A DNA stretch of 64,000 nucleotides from Pseudomonas sp. HAR-UPW-AIA-41 (GCF_002304225.1 NZ_NSLB01000002.1:1-64000), one strand, 5' to 3'. Shown: positions 19,841-29,301, counted from the stretch's first letter. Translations and numbers: made by a program. Notes: a model not told the origin generated them from the letters alone.

Positions 19841-20626
19841 ATGACCACCTGCCTCATCACAGGCGCCGCCAGCGGCCTCGGCTGGGCCCTGGCCCAGGCC
19901 TGCAACAGCCGCGGCATGCACCTGCTGCTCACCGATATCAATGCCGATCTGCTGGAACAGCGCCGCACCGAGCTGTCCAACGGCGCCACCGTGCACTCCC
20001 TGGCCGGCGATCTCTGCGAGCCGCACTTTCAGGCGGAGCTGATCAGCGTGTGCCACCAGCACTTTGGCGGCCTCGACTGGCTGGTCAACAATGCCGGCAT
20101 CACCCATCGCTCCCCGACCCTACGCACCCAGCCCGAGGTCTTCAGCAAAGTGATGGCGGTGGATTACCACGCCCCGCTGAACCTGACGCTGAGCGCCCTG
20201 CCCCTGCTGCAACGCAACCGTGGCCAGGTGATCTGCATCGGCTCCATGGCCGGCTGGATGCCGGTACTCGGCCGCGCCGGCTACTGTGCGGCCAAATCCG
20301 CACTGAGCCAGGCCTTCGAAGTGCTGCGCCTGGAGCTGGAGCGCCAGCACATCAGCCTGCTGATGGTTTACCCGAGCTTTCTCGACACCCCCATCGAGCG
20401 CAATGCCCTGGGCGGCGATGGCCGACCGGCCAGCCACGCCCGCTCCACCGTGGGTCAGGTACGCGGTGCCGACTGGATGGCCGCCGCGATCGTGCGCGCC
20501 GCAGAACAACGACGCCGGCGCCTGTTTCCGGACCGCGGCAGTCAGCTGGCCAGCGTGCTCTGGCGCATCGCACCCGACCTCTACCTGCGCCTGATGGCAC
20601 GGCGCTTTGCCGGTGAGCTGGACTGA
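19841..20626 (+). CDS. SDR family NAD(P)-dependent oxidoreductase
   Basis: 261-residue classical SDR with TGAASGLG at residues 7-14, NNAG near 86, a Ser in IGSMAG near 137 and YCAAK at about 150-154. The C-terminal tail is basic (REQRRRR-like and RLMARRF), typical of membrane-associated lipid-modifying SDRs. It has its own transcription unit, and the binding-protein gene follows at 20715. Substrate unknown. Confidence 0.85.
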   Translation: MTTCLITGAASGLGWALAQACNSRGMHLLLTDINADLLEQRRTELSNGATVHSLAGDLCEPHFQAELISVCHQHFGGLDWLVNNAGITHRSPTLRTQPEVFSKVMAVDYHAPLNLTLSALPLLQRNRGQVICIGSMAGWMPVLGRAGYCAAKSALSQAFEVLRLELERQHISLLMVYPSFLDTPIERNALGGDGRPASHARSTVGQVRGADWMAAAIVRAAEQRRRRLFPDRGSQLASVLWRIAPDLYLRLMARRFAGELD

Positions 20627-20714
20627 GGCTGCAACACTTTGCGGCAAACCTTGCTTGGCGTGCCACTGCACGCTGGGGCATGCTCAAGCCCCCACACCAA
20701 GCAAGGATTTGCCC

Positions 20715-21509
20715 ATGCTGCGTATGCGCTCATTGCTTCTGGCCGGCGCCTGCCTGTTTGCCGCTTCACTGACTCAGGCCGCGGACAACCCGGCCACGCC
20801 CAAACCGGCACTGGATAACAAGGTGATCCGCGTCGGTACAGCGGCCGACTACCCACCGCTTACCATGCAGAGCGAGGGTCAGGTACGCGGCATCGAGGCC
20901 GATCTGGCCGCCGAGCTGAGCAAGCGCACGGGCCACCAGTACCAGTTCAGGATCATCCCCTGGAGCGGGCTGTTCAACGCGGTCGAGCGCGGCGAAGTGG
21001 ACATGCTGATGTCCGGTATCAGCGTCACCGCCGAGCGCCAGGCCAGGGTCGACTTCACTCAGCCCTACTTCAAGATGGGCCAGATGGCGATCATCCGCAG
21101 CGCCGATGCCGCCCGCTTCGCCAGCCCGCTGCAGATTCTCCAGCCCGAAGTGCGTCTGGCCTATGTCGCCGACAGTACCGGCGCGGCCTTCGCCAAGAAA
21201 TTCGCCGGCATGACCACCCTCAAGGCCTTCAGCTCGGTGGAGCCGGCCCTGCAGGCATTGATGAAAGGCGAAGTCGACTGCGTGGTGCACGATGCCGTCA
21301 CCAGCTGGAATGTCGACAAGGATCGCCAGTACACCAGCCTGCTCAGCCTGCATCGCCCTCTGACCGATGAGAGCCTGGCCTGGGCTGTGAGCAAGCAGCA
21401 GCCAGCGCTGCGTCAGCTTCTGGATCAGGAGCTGGCCGCCATGCAGGCCGATGGCACCCTGCAGCGCATCATCAATCGCTGGCTGCCGGTGCGCACCACC
21501 CGCCAATAG
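20715..21509 (+). CDS. Periplasmic solute-binding protein, family 3
   Basis: 264 residues. A signal peptide ([15 protein letters not shown], cleavage near Thr-Gln-Ala-Ala at residue 19) precedes a family-3 binding domain with [24 protein letters not shown] and [19 protein letters not shown]. The ATG at 20715 is chosen because the signal peptide and an AAGGA site begin there; an upstream start at 20607 would add an implausible leader. No transporter genes adjoin it. It may be an orphan amino-acid or dehydratase-like (PheC) periplasmic protein, given its place before an aromatic-pathway gene. Confidence 0.75.
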   Translation: MLRMRSLLLAGACLFAASLTQAADNPATPKPALDNKVIRVGTAADYPPLTMQSEGQVRGIEADLAAELSKRTGHQYQFRIIPWSGLFNAVERGEVDMLMSGISVTAERQARVDFTQPYFKMGQMAIIRSADAARFASPLQILQPEVRLAYVADSTGAAFAKKFAGMTTLKAFSSVEPALQALMKGEVDCVVHDAVTSWNVDKDRQYTSLLSLHRPLTDESLAWAVSKQQPALRQLLDQELAAMQADGTLQRIINRWLPVRTTRQ

Positions 21510-21607
21510 GCCCGATTGGCTTTGGCAATGACCCCGGTCGTCCCGCTGCCACGGACGATCGGGTAACATGCGGCTCACTTTCCCTGATCCGTCGTATCGA
21601 GCCGTAC

Positions 21608-22954
21608 ATGAGCCAAACCTGGAGCCCCGAAAGCTGGAGAAGCAAACCGATCCAGCAGCAACCACAGTACCCCGACAGTGCCAAGCTGGCGCAGGTCGAG
21701 CAGACCCTGGCCGGCTATCCGCCGCTGGTGTTTGCCGGCGAAGCGCGCGAGCTGCGCCGCCAGTTTGCCGAGGTCACCCAGGGCCGTGCCTTCCTGCTGC
21801 AGGGCGGTGACTGCGCCGAGAGTTTTGCCGAGTTCAGTGCCGCGAAAATCCGCGACACCTTCAAGGTGCTGCTGCAGATGGCCATTGTCATGACCTTTGC
21901 CGCCGGCTGTCCGGTGGTGAAAGTCGGACGCATGGCCGGCCAGTTCGCCAAGCCCCGCTCGGCCAATGACGAAACCGTTGACGGCGTGACCCTGCCCGCC
22001 TACCGCGGCGACATCGTCAACGGCATCGGCTTTGACGCCGCCAGCCGCGTACCGGACCCGGAGCGCCTGCTGCAGGCCTACCACCAGTCCACCGCCAGCC
22101 TCAACCTGCTGCGCGCCTTCGCCCAGGGCGGCTTCGCCGACCTGCACCAGGTGCACCAGTGGAACCTGGACTTCATCGGCAACTCGGCCCTCGGCGAGAA
22201 GTACAGCCAGTTGGCCAACCGCATCGACGAAACCCTGGCCTTCATGCGCGCCTGCGGCATGGACGCCCAGCCGCAGGTACGCGAGACCAGTTTCTTCACC
22301 GCCCACGAGGCGCTGCTGCTGAACTACGAACAGGCCTTCGTGCGCCGCGACAGCCTCACCGGCCGCTGGTACGACTGCTCCGCGCACATGCTGTGGATCG
22401 GCGATCGCACCCGTCAGCTGGATGGCGCCCATATCGAATTCATGCGCGGTATCGAGAACCCCATCGGGGTCAAGGTCGGCCCGAGCATGGACCCGGACGA
22501 GCTGATCCGCCTGATCGACATTCTCAACCCGGACAACGATCCCGGCCGCCTCAACCTGATCGTGCGCATGGGCGCCGACAAGGTCGAGCAGCACTTCCCG
22601 CGCCTACTGCGCAAGGTCCGTGATGAAGGGCGTCAGGTGCTGTGGAGCAGCGACCCGATGCATGGCAACACCATCAAGGCGTCCAGCGGCTACAAGACCC
22701 GCGACTTCGCGCAGATCCTCACCGAGGTGAAGCAGTTCTTCCAGGTCCACCGCGCCGAAGGCACCGTGGCCGGCGGCATCCACATCGAGATGACCGGGCA
22801 GAACGTCACCGAGTGCATCGGCGGCGCCCGGCCGATCACCGAGGACGCCCTGTCGGACCGCTACCACACCCACTGCGACCCAAGGATGAACGCCGACCAG
22901 TCACTGGAGCTGGCCTTCCTGATCGCCGAAACCCTGAAACAGGCGCGCACCTGA
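21608..22954 (+). CDS. 3-deoxy-7-phosphoheptulonate synthase, class II
   Basis: 448 residues, the normal class II (plant/Mycobacterium-type) DAHP synthase length. Family landmarks include [11 protein letters not shown] near residue 64, the metal and phosphate-binding regions [42 protein letters not shown], and [10 protein letters not shown] near 348. It condenses phosphoenolpyruvate and erythrose 4-phosphate at the entry of the shikimate pathway. Pseudomonads also have class I enzymes; the class II form is often tied to secondary metabolism. A strong terminator follows. Confidence 0.93.
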   Translation: MSQTWSPESWRSKPIQQQPQYPDSAKLAQVEQTLAGYPPLVFAGEARELRRQFAEVTQGRAFLLQGGDCAESFAEFSAAKIRDTFKVLLQMAIVMTFAAGCPVVKVGRMAGQFAKPRSANDETVDGVTLPAYRGDIVNGIGFDAASRVPDPERLLQAYHQSTASLNLLRAFAQGGFADLHQVHQWNLDFIGNSALGEKYSQLANRIDETLAFMRACGMDAQPQVRETSFFTAHEALLLNYEQAFVRRDSLTGRWYDCSAHMLWIGDRTRQLDGAHIEFMRGIENPIGVKVGPSMDPDELIRLIDILNPDNDPGRLNLIVRMGADKVEQHFPRLLRKVRDEGRQVLWSSDPMHGNTIKASSGYKTRDFAQILTEVKQFFQVHRAEGTVAGGIHIEMTGQNVTECIGGARPITEDALSDRYHTHCDPRMNADQSLELAFLIAETLKQART

Positions 22955-22973
22955 GCCAGCCGCGTGCGATGCC

Positions 22974-22999
22974 AAGGGGAGCCTAACGGCTCCCTTTTT
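22974..22999 (+). terminator. Rho-independent terminator of the DAHP synthase gene
   Basis: A stem at 22977-22983 pairs with 22988-22994, with a four-base loop and a run of five T residues. Confidence 0.85.
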
Positions 23000-23028
23000 C
23001 CTGACCAGCAGAACCGGAGCCACCTGCC

Positions 23029-23559
23029 ATGTCGTTCACCCTGCAGCCCATGAATCCCGAAGCCTACCGCCGCGACACCCGGCGTATCGCGTTTATCGTC
23101 ATCGCGATTTTCGTGCTGCTGGCCATGCTGCTCTCCACCCTGGCCGTACAACTGTTCGGCGAGCCGGGCGGCGACAATTTCCGTTTCAACCTGGGTGGCG
23201 TGCTGCTGGGGCTGCTGCTGACCATCGCTCTGGTGCGCTTCAAACTCTGGTCACTGCCCTGGATGGCCCCGGCAGTGTATGGCTGGCGCCTCAAGCGCAG
23301 CCTGATGAGCATCACCAACGTCATGCACCATGTGACGGCGGGCGTTGCTGCGGAACATCCGGCCGCACTCAGACTGCTGCGTTTCTATCATCTGGGCGTG
23401 ACCCAGATGCACCAGCTGGACGGCAACTCCAGCGCCCTGAGCCAGATGGTGCGCGAGATTGACCAGCACAGGGCCAGACTCGAAGCCCTTGGTCTGCCCA
23501 CCGAGTTCGACACACTGGAACCCGAGTGGCTGGTGCAGGTGCGGCAGATCCCCGTGTAA
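23029..23559 (+). CDS. DUF3087 family membrane protein
   Basis: 176 residues with two predicted membrane helices near the N-terminus (about 21-42 and 54-70) and a helical cytoplasmic tail. The sequence fits the DUF3087 family of conserved pseudomonad inner-membrane proteins. It follows class II DAHP synthase after a terminator and stands alone. Function unknown. Confidence 0.75.
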   Translation: MSFTLQPMNPEAYRRDTRRIAFIVIAIFVLLAMLLSTLAVQLFGEPGGDNFRFNLGGVLLGLLLTIALVRFKLWSLPWMAPAVYGWRLKRSLMSITNVMHHVTAGVAAEHPAALRLLRFYHLGVTQMHQLDGNSSALSQMVREIDQHRARLEALGLPTEFDTLEPEWLVQVRQIPV

Positions 23560-23574
23560 TACGGGAGAACCAAA

Positions 23575-23602
23575 CAAAACGGGACCTGCGGGTCCCGTTT
23601 TG
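23575..23602. terminator. Bidirectional terminator
   Basis: A 12-bp stem (23575-23586 with 23591-23602) with a four-base loop lies between the convergent DUF3087 and TetR genes. Confidence 0.85.
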
Positions 23603-23607
23603 CGTTA

Positions 23608-24177
23608 TCAATCTGCCGTCGCGGGCAGCAATCGGTTGACCAGTGCCCGGCTGGCACCCAGCACCTGCCCCTGCACGTCCTCACGGGCCAGCATGCGCGC
23701 TACCACCAGGGCGCCGACGCACTGAGCCAGCAGCGCCCAGGCCAGCTCACTGTCGTCCAGAATCCCGGCCCAGGCCTGTTGAATCTGACACAGCCAGTGC
23801 TCGGCCTCCTCGCGCACTACGGGCTCGGCGCGGGCAACCTCCGCGCCCAGAGCCGGGATGGCGCAGCCTCCCTCGGGATTGCGCACATGGGCCAGGCTCA
23901 GGTAGCGCTCCAGACAACGCTCGAGCCGCTCGCGCCGGTCGCCATCGGCCTGACACAGCAAGGCAATCGGGCTGTGCGACAGCTCGCGGCGGACGATCTC
24001 AGTGAACAGATCACTCTTCGACGGGAAATGACTGTAAAAGGCGCCGCCAGTCAGACCGATGGCCTTCATCAAACCGTCGACGCCGGTGGTGGCGAAGCCG
24101 CCGGCCTTGGCCAGCGCGCCGCTGCTCTGCAGCAGCTTCTCGCGGGTCTGCTGCTTGTGTTCGGCCGAGTAGCGCAT
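23608..24177 (-). CDS. TetR family transcriptional regulator
   Basis: 189 residues from the ATG at 24177 (AGGAG upstream). The helix-turn-helix covers about residues 8-55 with GLMKAIGLTGGAFYSHFPSKSDL, close to the subgroup that controls NAD-dependent dehydrogenase or efflux genes. It is divergent from the SDR at 24276, with a nearly perfect palindrome between them, so autoregulation and control of the SDR/DsbA-like pair are likely. Confidence 0.88.
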   Translation of the reverse strand: MRYSAEHKQQTREKLLQSSGALAKAGGFATTGVDGLMKAIGLTGGAFYSHFPSKSDLFTEIVRRELSHSPIALLCQADGDRRERLERCLERYLSLAHVRNPEGGCAIPALGAEVARAEPVVREEAEHWLCQIQQAWAGILDDSELAWALLAQCVGALVVARMLAREDVQGQVLGASRALVNRLLPATAD

Positions 24178-24233
24178 GCCCTGTCCGCTCCTGACGCTTG
24201 ACGATACCGGCAGCATAGCATAGCGTTCGTTTA

Positions 24234-24250
24234 CCTAACGATCGTTTAGG
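24234..24250. promoter_or_regulatory. Palindromic operator between TetR and SDR genes
   Basis: A 17-base near-palindrome centred on CGATCG (CCTAACGATCGTTTAGG). A related half-site with GTTCGTTTACC lies just upstream at 24225-24235. Its position between divergent genes fits a TetR operator. Confidence 0.6.
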
Positions 24251-24275
24251 CAATTGTTCACCCAGAGAGCCTGCC

Positions 24276-25007
24276 ATGTCCGAATCCAACAAAGTCGTGC
24301 TGGTCATCGGTGCCGGCGACGCCACCGGCGGCGCCATCGCCAAACGCTTCGCCCGCGAGGGCTACATCGCCTGCGTCACCCGGCGCAGCGCCGACAAGCT
24401 CAAGCCGCTGGTGGACGAGATCATCGCCGCCGGCGGCCAGGCCCACGGTTTTGCCTCCGATGCGCGCAAGGAGGAGGAAGTTGCCGAACTGGTGGAAACC
24501 ATCGAGCGCGACATCGGCCCCATCGAAGCCTTCGTCTTCAACATCGGCGCCAATGTGCCCTGCAGCATCCTCGACGAAACCGCACGCAAGTACTTCAAGA
24601 TCTGGGAGATGGCCTGCTTTGCCGGCTTCCTCACCGCCCAGGCCGTTGCCCGGCGGATGGTCACGCGTCAGCGCGGCACCATCTTGTTCACCGGCGCTAC
24701 CGCAGGATTGCGTGGAGCAGCGGGTTTCGCCGCCTTCGCCGGGGCCAAGCACGGTATCCGCGCCCTGGCCCAGAGCATGGCGCGTGAGCTGGGGCCACGC
24801 GGCATCCATGTCGGCCATGTGGTGATCGACGGTGCCATCGACACCGCCTTCATCCGTGACACCTTCCCCGACATCTACGCGCGCAAGGACCATGACGGCA
24901 TCCTCGATCCCGCGCATATCGCCGACAACTACTGGCACCTGCACGCCCAGCCACGCGATGCCTGGACCTTTGAACTGGATCTGCGTCCCTGGCAGGAAAA
25001 ATGGTGA
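24276..25007 (+). CDS. Atypical SDR family oxidoreductase (catalytic Tyr replaced by Phe)
   Basis: 243 residues with an SDR Rossmann start altered to GAGDATGGAIA (about residues 12-22). NIGA replaces NNAG near 90. In the active-site helix FAAFAGAKHG replaces the usual YxxxK, so the catalytic Tyr is Phe while Lys is kept. This subgroup may be a reductase with a different mechanism or a non-catalytic binding protein. It is followed after 34 bases by a DsbA-like isomerase gene and controlled by the divergent TetR. Confidence 0.78.
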   Translation: MSESNKVVLVIGAGDATGGAIAKRFAREGYIACVTRRSADKLKPLVDEIIAAGGQAHGFASDARKEEEVAELVETIERDIGPIEAFVFNIGANVPCSILDETARKYFKIWEMACFAGFLTAQAVARRMVTRQRGTILFTGATAGLRGAAGFAAFAGAKHGIRALAQSMARELGPRGIHVGHVVIDGAIDTAFIRDTFPDIYARKDHDGILDPAHIADNYWHLHAQPRDAWTFELDLRPWQEKW

Positions 25008-25041
25008 GCCGCCCTTCCCCTTTCGCAACGGAGCAGCACCA

Positions 25042-25641
25042 ATGAGCAAGACCGTGGAATTCTTCTTCGACTTCGGCAGCCCGGCCAGCTACCTGGCCTG
25101 GACTCAGCTACCGGACCTGTGCGCCCGCCACGGCGCCGAGCTGCGCTTTCGCCCCATGCTGCTGGGCGGCGTATTCCAGGCCACCGGCAACGCCTCGCCG
25201 ATCAGCGTACCGGCCAAGGGCCGCTACACCCTGATCGACTTCCAGCGCTTCGCCCGCCGCTATGGCGTGGCCTTCTCGCTCAATCCGAACTTCCCGATCA
25301 ACACACTGACGCTGATGCGCGGCGCCTGCGCCTACCAGTTGCGCGCCCCCGGTCAGTTCGAGACCTATGTGAAGGCAATCTTCGAGGCACTCTGGACCCG
25401 GCAGCGCAACCTGGCCGACCCGGCCGTGGTGGCCGAAACACTGACCGAGGCCGGTCTGGATGCCCAGTCCTTCGCCGCCTGGGTGGCCGAGGACGAGGTC
25501 AAGGCCGCGCTCAAGGCAGCCACCGAGGAAGCTGTCCAGCGCGGTGTGTTCGGTGCGCCGACCTGCTTCGTCGGCGGCGAGATGTTCTTCGGCCAGGACC
25601 GCCTGGACTTCGTCGACGAGGCGTTGGCCCAGGCCGACTGA
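25042..25641 (+). CDS. DsbA-like 2-hydroxychromene-2-carboxylate isomerase family protein
   Basis: 199 residues. EFFFDFGSPASYLAW (residues 6-20) is the glutathione-binding opening of kappa-class GST / HCCA isomerases, with Ser in the place of the DsbA Cys. GVFGAPTCFVGGEMFFGQDRLDFV near residue 168 is the family's conserved C-terminal motif. It probably performs a glutathione-dependent isomerisation in aromatic or xenobiotic breakdown with the SDR upstream. ATG 25042 is preferred; longer frames run through the SDR. Confidence 0.85.
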   Translation: MSKTVEFFFDFGSPASYLAWTQLPDLCARHGAELRFRPMLLGGVFQATGNASPISVPAKGRYTLIDFQRFARRYGVAFSLNPNFPINTLTLMRGACAYQLRAPGQFETYVKAIFEALWTRQRNLADPAVVAETLTEAGLDAQSFAAWVAEDEVKAALKAATEEAVQRGVFGAPTCFVGGEMFFGQDRLDFVDEALAQAD

Positions 25642-25659
25642 TCACCAGTCCGCGGAATG

Positions 25660-25687
25660 CAAAACGGGGCCTGCGGGCCCCGTTTTG
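25660..25687. terminator. Rho-independent terminator
   Basis: A perfect stem of CAAAACGGGGCC with its complement (25660-25671 and 25676-25687) and a four-base loop lies 19 bases after the DsbA-like gene stop. Confidence 0.85.
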
Positions 25688-25715
25688 TTTCAGGCAAAGA
25701 ACATAGAACCTGCCT

Positions 25716-25835
25716 GTGATCTCGCGAGCTAGAGCCAGACAAGGCGAAAACAGCCGAGGAAGCGGAGTTTACGAGTTGTAAATGAGCATTCCGAGGCTGT
25801 TTTCAACGCTGTATGGCCGACGCGCAGCAGATCAC
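25716..25835. repeat. MITE-like non-coding repeat with terminal inverted repeats
   Basis: About 120 bases bounded by GTGATCT at 25716-25722 and its inverted copy AGATCAC at 25829-25835. Inside, a long imperfect hairpin starts with GAAAACAGCC and ends with its complement GGCTGTTTTC, with an inner TTTAC/GTAAA stem. The sequence has the look of short interspersed elements seen in pseudomonads. It abuts the stop of the cytochrome fusion gene and could form its 3' end. Copy number outside this window is unknown. Confidence 0.6.
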
Positions 25836-25836
25836 C

Positions 25837-27381
25837 TTATTGGTTCTGGTTAAGCGCCTGATCGTGGAAAATTCCGTGGTTATCCACGCCCAGCATGAAC
25901 TTGGCCACAGCCAGGCGTTCGGCTTCTGACAGGTAGTCCTGCGCCGGCATGGCCGGGTAGTCCTCGCGTTTCTTCACCGGTTTGGCGATGTACTCGGCGA
26001 TGCCCTGCGGATTGTCCATGTACAGCGCCTGGATGATCTCTACCGGCGGCCCGATCATGCGCGTGCCATAAGCGTGGCAACCGGTACACACGCCGAAGTA
26101 GGTCAGTTTGCCCTTGTCCAGCTCGGTGATTTCGCGCGGCGGCACCGGCTCGGGCAGCAGACGGGTCACCACATCGGCCGTGGTGGAGAAACCACAGGTG
26201 CCGTAGTCCTTGAGGCCGACCGTGATGTACTGGTCGCGGTTAAGGATGCAGCTTTCGCGGCTGGTGCCGACGTTGACGATATCCACGTTGCCGCTGGTGA
26301 GCGTGGCCACCTTGAGTGCCTTGATCTCGTCGATCGGCTCATGACCATTGCCGTACATCAGGTTGTTGAGGATGGCCACCTTGTCCGACTTCGGGTCGGT
26401 TTCCGGGTCGCGGGTGATGTTCGGGAAGCTGTCGTGGTCGGTGATGATGATCGCGGCATTCTTGTTGCCGGAGATGATGTTGTTCTCCAGGGTCACCTCG
26501 TCGGCGGCCATGATCACCACGCCGGTGCCGGACGGTACGCCGGAGACCATGGAGCCCGGCGCGCCGAAGTTCACATGGTTGTTATTGGTGATGAAGTTGT
26601 TGCGGATGATCAGGTCGTAGGTGGTCTTGATCGGCAGCCCCGGAGTGATGAAGGTCAGGATGCCGCCGGCGTTGTCGTACACCAGGTTGTTCTCGATCAC
26701 GCCATGCCGGGAGTTCTCGAACTCGATGCCGGCGACGCTGGCGTACACCTCGTTGTTGTTGACGTGAACGTTGTCGCTCATGCCCACGTAGATCGCCGCG
26801 TCCTCGATACCGCTGACGATGTTGTTGCTGATCAGACCGTTCTTGCCCAGCTGCGGGAAGATGCCGTACACGCCGGTGTCGACGATGCGGTTGTTGCGGA
26901 TCAGGAAGTTGTTGCCCGCCTGCCCCATGATCGCATTGCCCTTGTAGTGGGTGATCAGCAGGTTCTCGACGGTGATGTTGTTGCCCGAGTAGAGGATGGC
27001 GTCGTTGAGCTTGCGCTCGCCCTCCATGGTCGGCCACTGACCGTTCTCGATCACGCCGGTGATCAGGATGTCATCCTTGTCGATGTACACGGTTTCCTTG
27101 TAGGTGCCTGGGAACACACGGATCACGTCACCCGGCTTGGCGGCGCGCACGGCGGCCTGAATGGAATCACCGGCCTTGACCTCGATGACCTGGCCCTTGC
27201 CGCTGGCCCCCACGCTCTTGGCCAGCGAACCGACCGCAGCGGTCTTGTTGTCCGACTTGGCGTAGCGGTCGGCGCCGCCGACGATGGTGGCGCTGTTATC
27301 GCCGCCCAGCTGCGTTCCCAGGAAAACGCCGCCTCCCAACAAGGCCGCGGCAATCGCCACGCTCAACAGTTTCTTGGCCAT
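25837..27381 (-). CDS. Right-handed beta-helix protein fused to cytochrome c
   Basis: 514 residues. An N-terminal signal or anchor segment (about 4-25) is followed by a parallel beta-helix with many Asn-rich NNxI turns (about 65-350, NosD/pectate-lyase-like), and a C-terminal cytochrome c domain with CTGCH at 432-436 and a likely axial Met at 478. The protein should be periplasmic or membrane-tethered and bind one haem c. It sits two bases after a MauG-type peroxidase gene and downstream of a c4-type cytochrome gene, so the three probably form one electron-transfer system. Substrate unknown; the beta-helix suggests a polysaccharide or protein ligand. Confidence 0.8.
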   Translation of the reverse strand: MAKKLLSVAIAAALLGGGVFLGTQLGGDNSATIVGGADRYAKSDNKTAAVGSLAKSVGASGKGQVIEVKAGDSIQAAVRAAKPGDVIRVFPGTYKETVYIDKDDILITGVIENGQWPTMEGERKLNDAILYSGNNITVENLLITHYKGNAIMGQAGNNFLIRNNRIVDTGVYGIFPQLGKNGLISNNIVSGIEDAAIYVGMSDNVHVNNNEVYASVAGIEFENSRHGVIENNLVYDNAGGILTFITPGLPIKTTYDLIIRNNFITNNNHVNFGAPGSMVSGVPSGTGVVIMAADEVTLENNIISGNKNAAIIITDHDSFPNITRDPETDPKSDKVAILNNLMYGNGHEPIDEIKALKVATLTSGNVDIVNVGTSRESCILNRDQYITVGLKDYGTCGFSTTADVVTRLLPEPVPPREITELDKGKLTYFGVCTGCHAYGTRMIGPPVEIIQALYMDNPQGIAEYIAKPVKKREDYPAMPAQDYLSEAERLAVAKFMLGVDNHGIFHDQALNQNQ

Positions 27382-27382
27382 T

Positions 27383-28590
27383 TTATTCTCCGGTTGGTTC
27401 GTTCTTGTTATGAGTGGTCGAAGCGATCCGTGCCTGCAAGGCCGGTGGAACCCGGCCGACCGGCGCCAGCCCGGAAGGGACCTGCGCCGGAATGGCCGGA
27501 GTGAAAGATTCGTCGGTCAGGGCACGCATGAAGTCCACCAGGCGGTCGAGCTCATGCTCGGCGAGCTTGGGCTCCCAGATATGCCAGTGCAACTGGACTC
27601 GCCCCTTCTCTTCCTCGGGCAGCGCATGACCGCGGCCCTTGGTGTAGAACTCGGCGGCATCGCGCAGGTTATCGAAGGTCCCCGAGTGCATGTACGGCGC
27701 AGTCTGCGCCACGTTACGCAGCGACGGCACCTTGAAGCCGCCGCGCCAGTCCGGGTTATTGAACGGCACCTGGGCGCCCGGATCGAACGGTCGGCCATCC
27801 GGCTCGGGCACGCCGATCACGGCGATCTGCTGGTTGGTGAACAGCGGTGGCGTATGGCATTCCGAGCAGCGCGCCACGAACGAGCGGTACACGTTGAAGC
27901 CTTCCAGCTCCCGGGCATTCAGCGCATCGGGCGAGCCGTGGGCGTAGCGGTCGTAGGGGCTGTTGAGCGAGATGAGCGAGGTCTGGAAGGCCGCCAGGGC
28001 CAGATACAGCTGATCCAGCGTCACCACGTCCTGCTTCGGGTACGCCTCGGCAAACAGCCGGCGATACTCGGTGCTGGCGTTCAGTCGCTCAAGCAGCAGC
28101 TCGGGGCTCGCCGCCATTTCCACCGGCGAAAACAGCGGGCCGGTCATCTGCTCTTCCAGTGAGCCGGCATGGGCATCCCAGAAGAACCGGGTGAGAAAGG
28201 CCATGTTCCACAGGCTGGGCGCCGCGCGCAGGTTTTCCGCGCCATTGGCGCCGATGCTGCGCTTCAGGCCATCGGCAAAGCCCAGTTTGGGATGATGGCA
28301 GCTGGCGCAGGACTGGGTCTGGTCGCCCGACAGCACCGGATCGAAGAACAGGTGCCGTCCCAGATCGATCTGCTGCGGACTGAAACCATCGCGATGAGCC
28401 GGTAGCGCGGTCTGCAGACCACCGACGCCTCGCTCGTAGAGCGAGTCGTACTGATCGTAACGGGTGTGCAGCTTGCAGGTGTTTTCCGTCGTGGTCTCGA
28501 AGCCGGCCGGGCAGACATCGGCCAGCTGGATAGCGCCTGCGCCCAGCCCAGCAGCGGCCAGCTCAGCAGCGCAAGGCACAACCGGCGCAT
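27383..28590 (-). CDS. Di-haem cytochrome c peroxidase (MauG family), signal-peptide frame interrupted
   Basis: The main frame (from about 28535 down to 27383) encodes a MauG/CcpA-type protein with two haem sites (CASCH and CSECH), FDPVLSGDQTQSCASC, and the PYMHSGTFDNL motif of the second domain. The expected start is the ATG at 28590, which overlaps the TGA of the upstream cytochrome gene (ATGA) and encodes a good signal peptide (MRRLCLALLSWPLLGWAQA). That frame differs from the main frame by one base: a G seems to be missing near 28533-28538. As written, the only in-frame starts (from 28579) give a protein with no export signal. This is either a true frameshift or a sequencing error. Confidence 0.8.
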
Positions 28591-29216
28591 CACTTGGCGC
28601 TCAGGCTGTTGAGGTGAGCAAGGATATCGACCAGTTCGTCTTCATTGACGGTGCCGGCCATCAGCTTCATCTGCTTGCCGAAGCGGTCGGCCGCATCGTA
28701 GCCGCGCAGGCCGCTGCGGAAATGTTCGACCTGGGTCTTCAGGTAGGCATCGCCCACGGCGGTCAGGCGCGGCGCACTGAACGCCGGGTTGCCCTCGCCC
28801 TGCCCGCCATGACAGGCACCACACTTGGACTGGTAGAGCTTGCTGCCCTGGGCCGCATCGCCCTCAACGCTGGCCGCCACCTGGGGCAGCGGCAGACTGG
28901 CAAGGTAGGCCGCCACATCCGCCACCGCGGCGTCATCGGCGAGCGACTTGGCCATCGGAGCCATCTGCGCACCACCGGCGTCGCCGGCCTTGGCCCCACG
29001 CTGGCCACCACGGAACTGTGCCAACTGGCGCTGCAGGTAATCGGCCTGCTGGCCGGCCAGCGCAGGAGCCTTCAGCGCCGGATTGCCCTCGGCCTTGGCG
29101 CCGTGACAGGCCACGCAGGTGGCGGCGAAGAGTTTCTCGCCAGCCGCCGCATCGGCAGCCACGGCAAACGGAGTGAACAGCAGGGAGAGGGTCAGGCAGA
29201 CAATCGGGGCTTTCAT
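28590..29216 (-). CDS. Di-haem cytochrome c4-like protein
   Basis: 208 residues with a signal peptide cleaved near residue 21. There are two tandem cytochrome c domains, the first with CVACH at 34-38 and the second with CGACH near residue 130, each followed by the family pattern GNPAxxAPxL and a distal Met. The length matches periplasmic cytochrome c4. It probably supplies or takes electrons for the MauG-type peroxidase and the beta-helix cytochrome encoded downstream; the ATGA overlap shows coupling. Confidence 0.88.
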   Translation of the reverse strand: MKAPIVCLTLSLLFTPFAVAADAAAGEKLFAATCVACHGAKAEGNPALKAPALAGQQADYLQRQLAQFRGGQRGAKAGDAGGAQMAPMAKSLADDAAVADVAAYLASLPLPQVAASVEGDAAQGSKLYQSKCGACHGGQGEGNPAFSAPRLTAVGDAYLKTQVEHFRSGLRGYDAADRFGKQMKLMAGTVNEDELVDILAHLNSLSAK

Positions 29217-29301
29217 GCAGGCATCACCAGGTACTTTCTCGTTATGCCTGAAGAATATCTGGCACTATCGTACCAATCAAGCCCCTGAATGCAGTTTCTG
29301 C

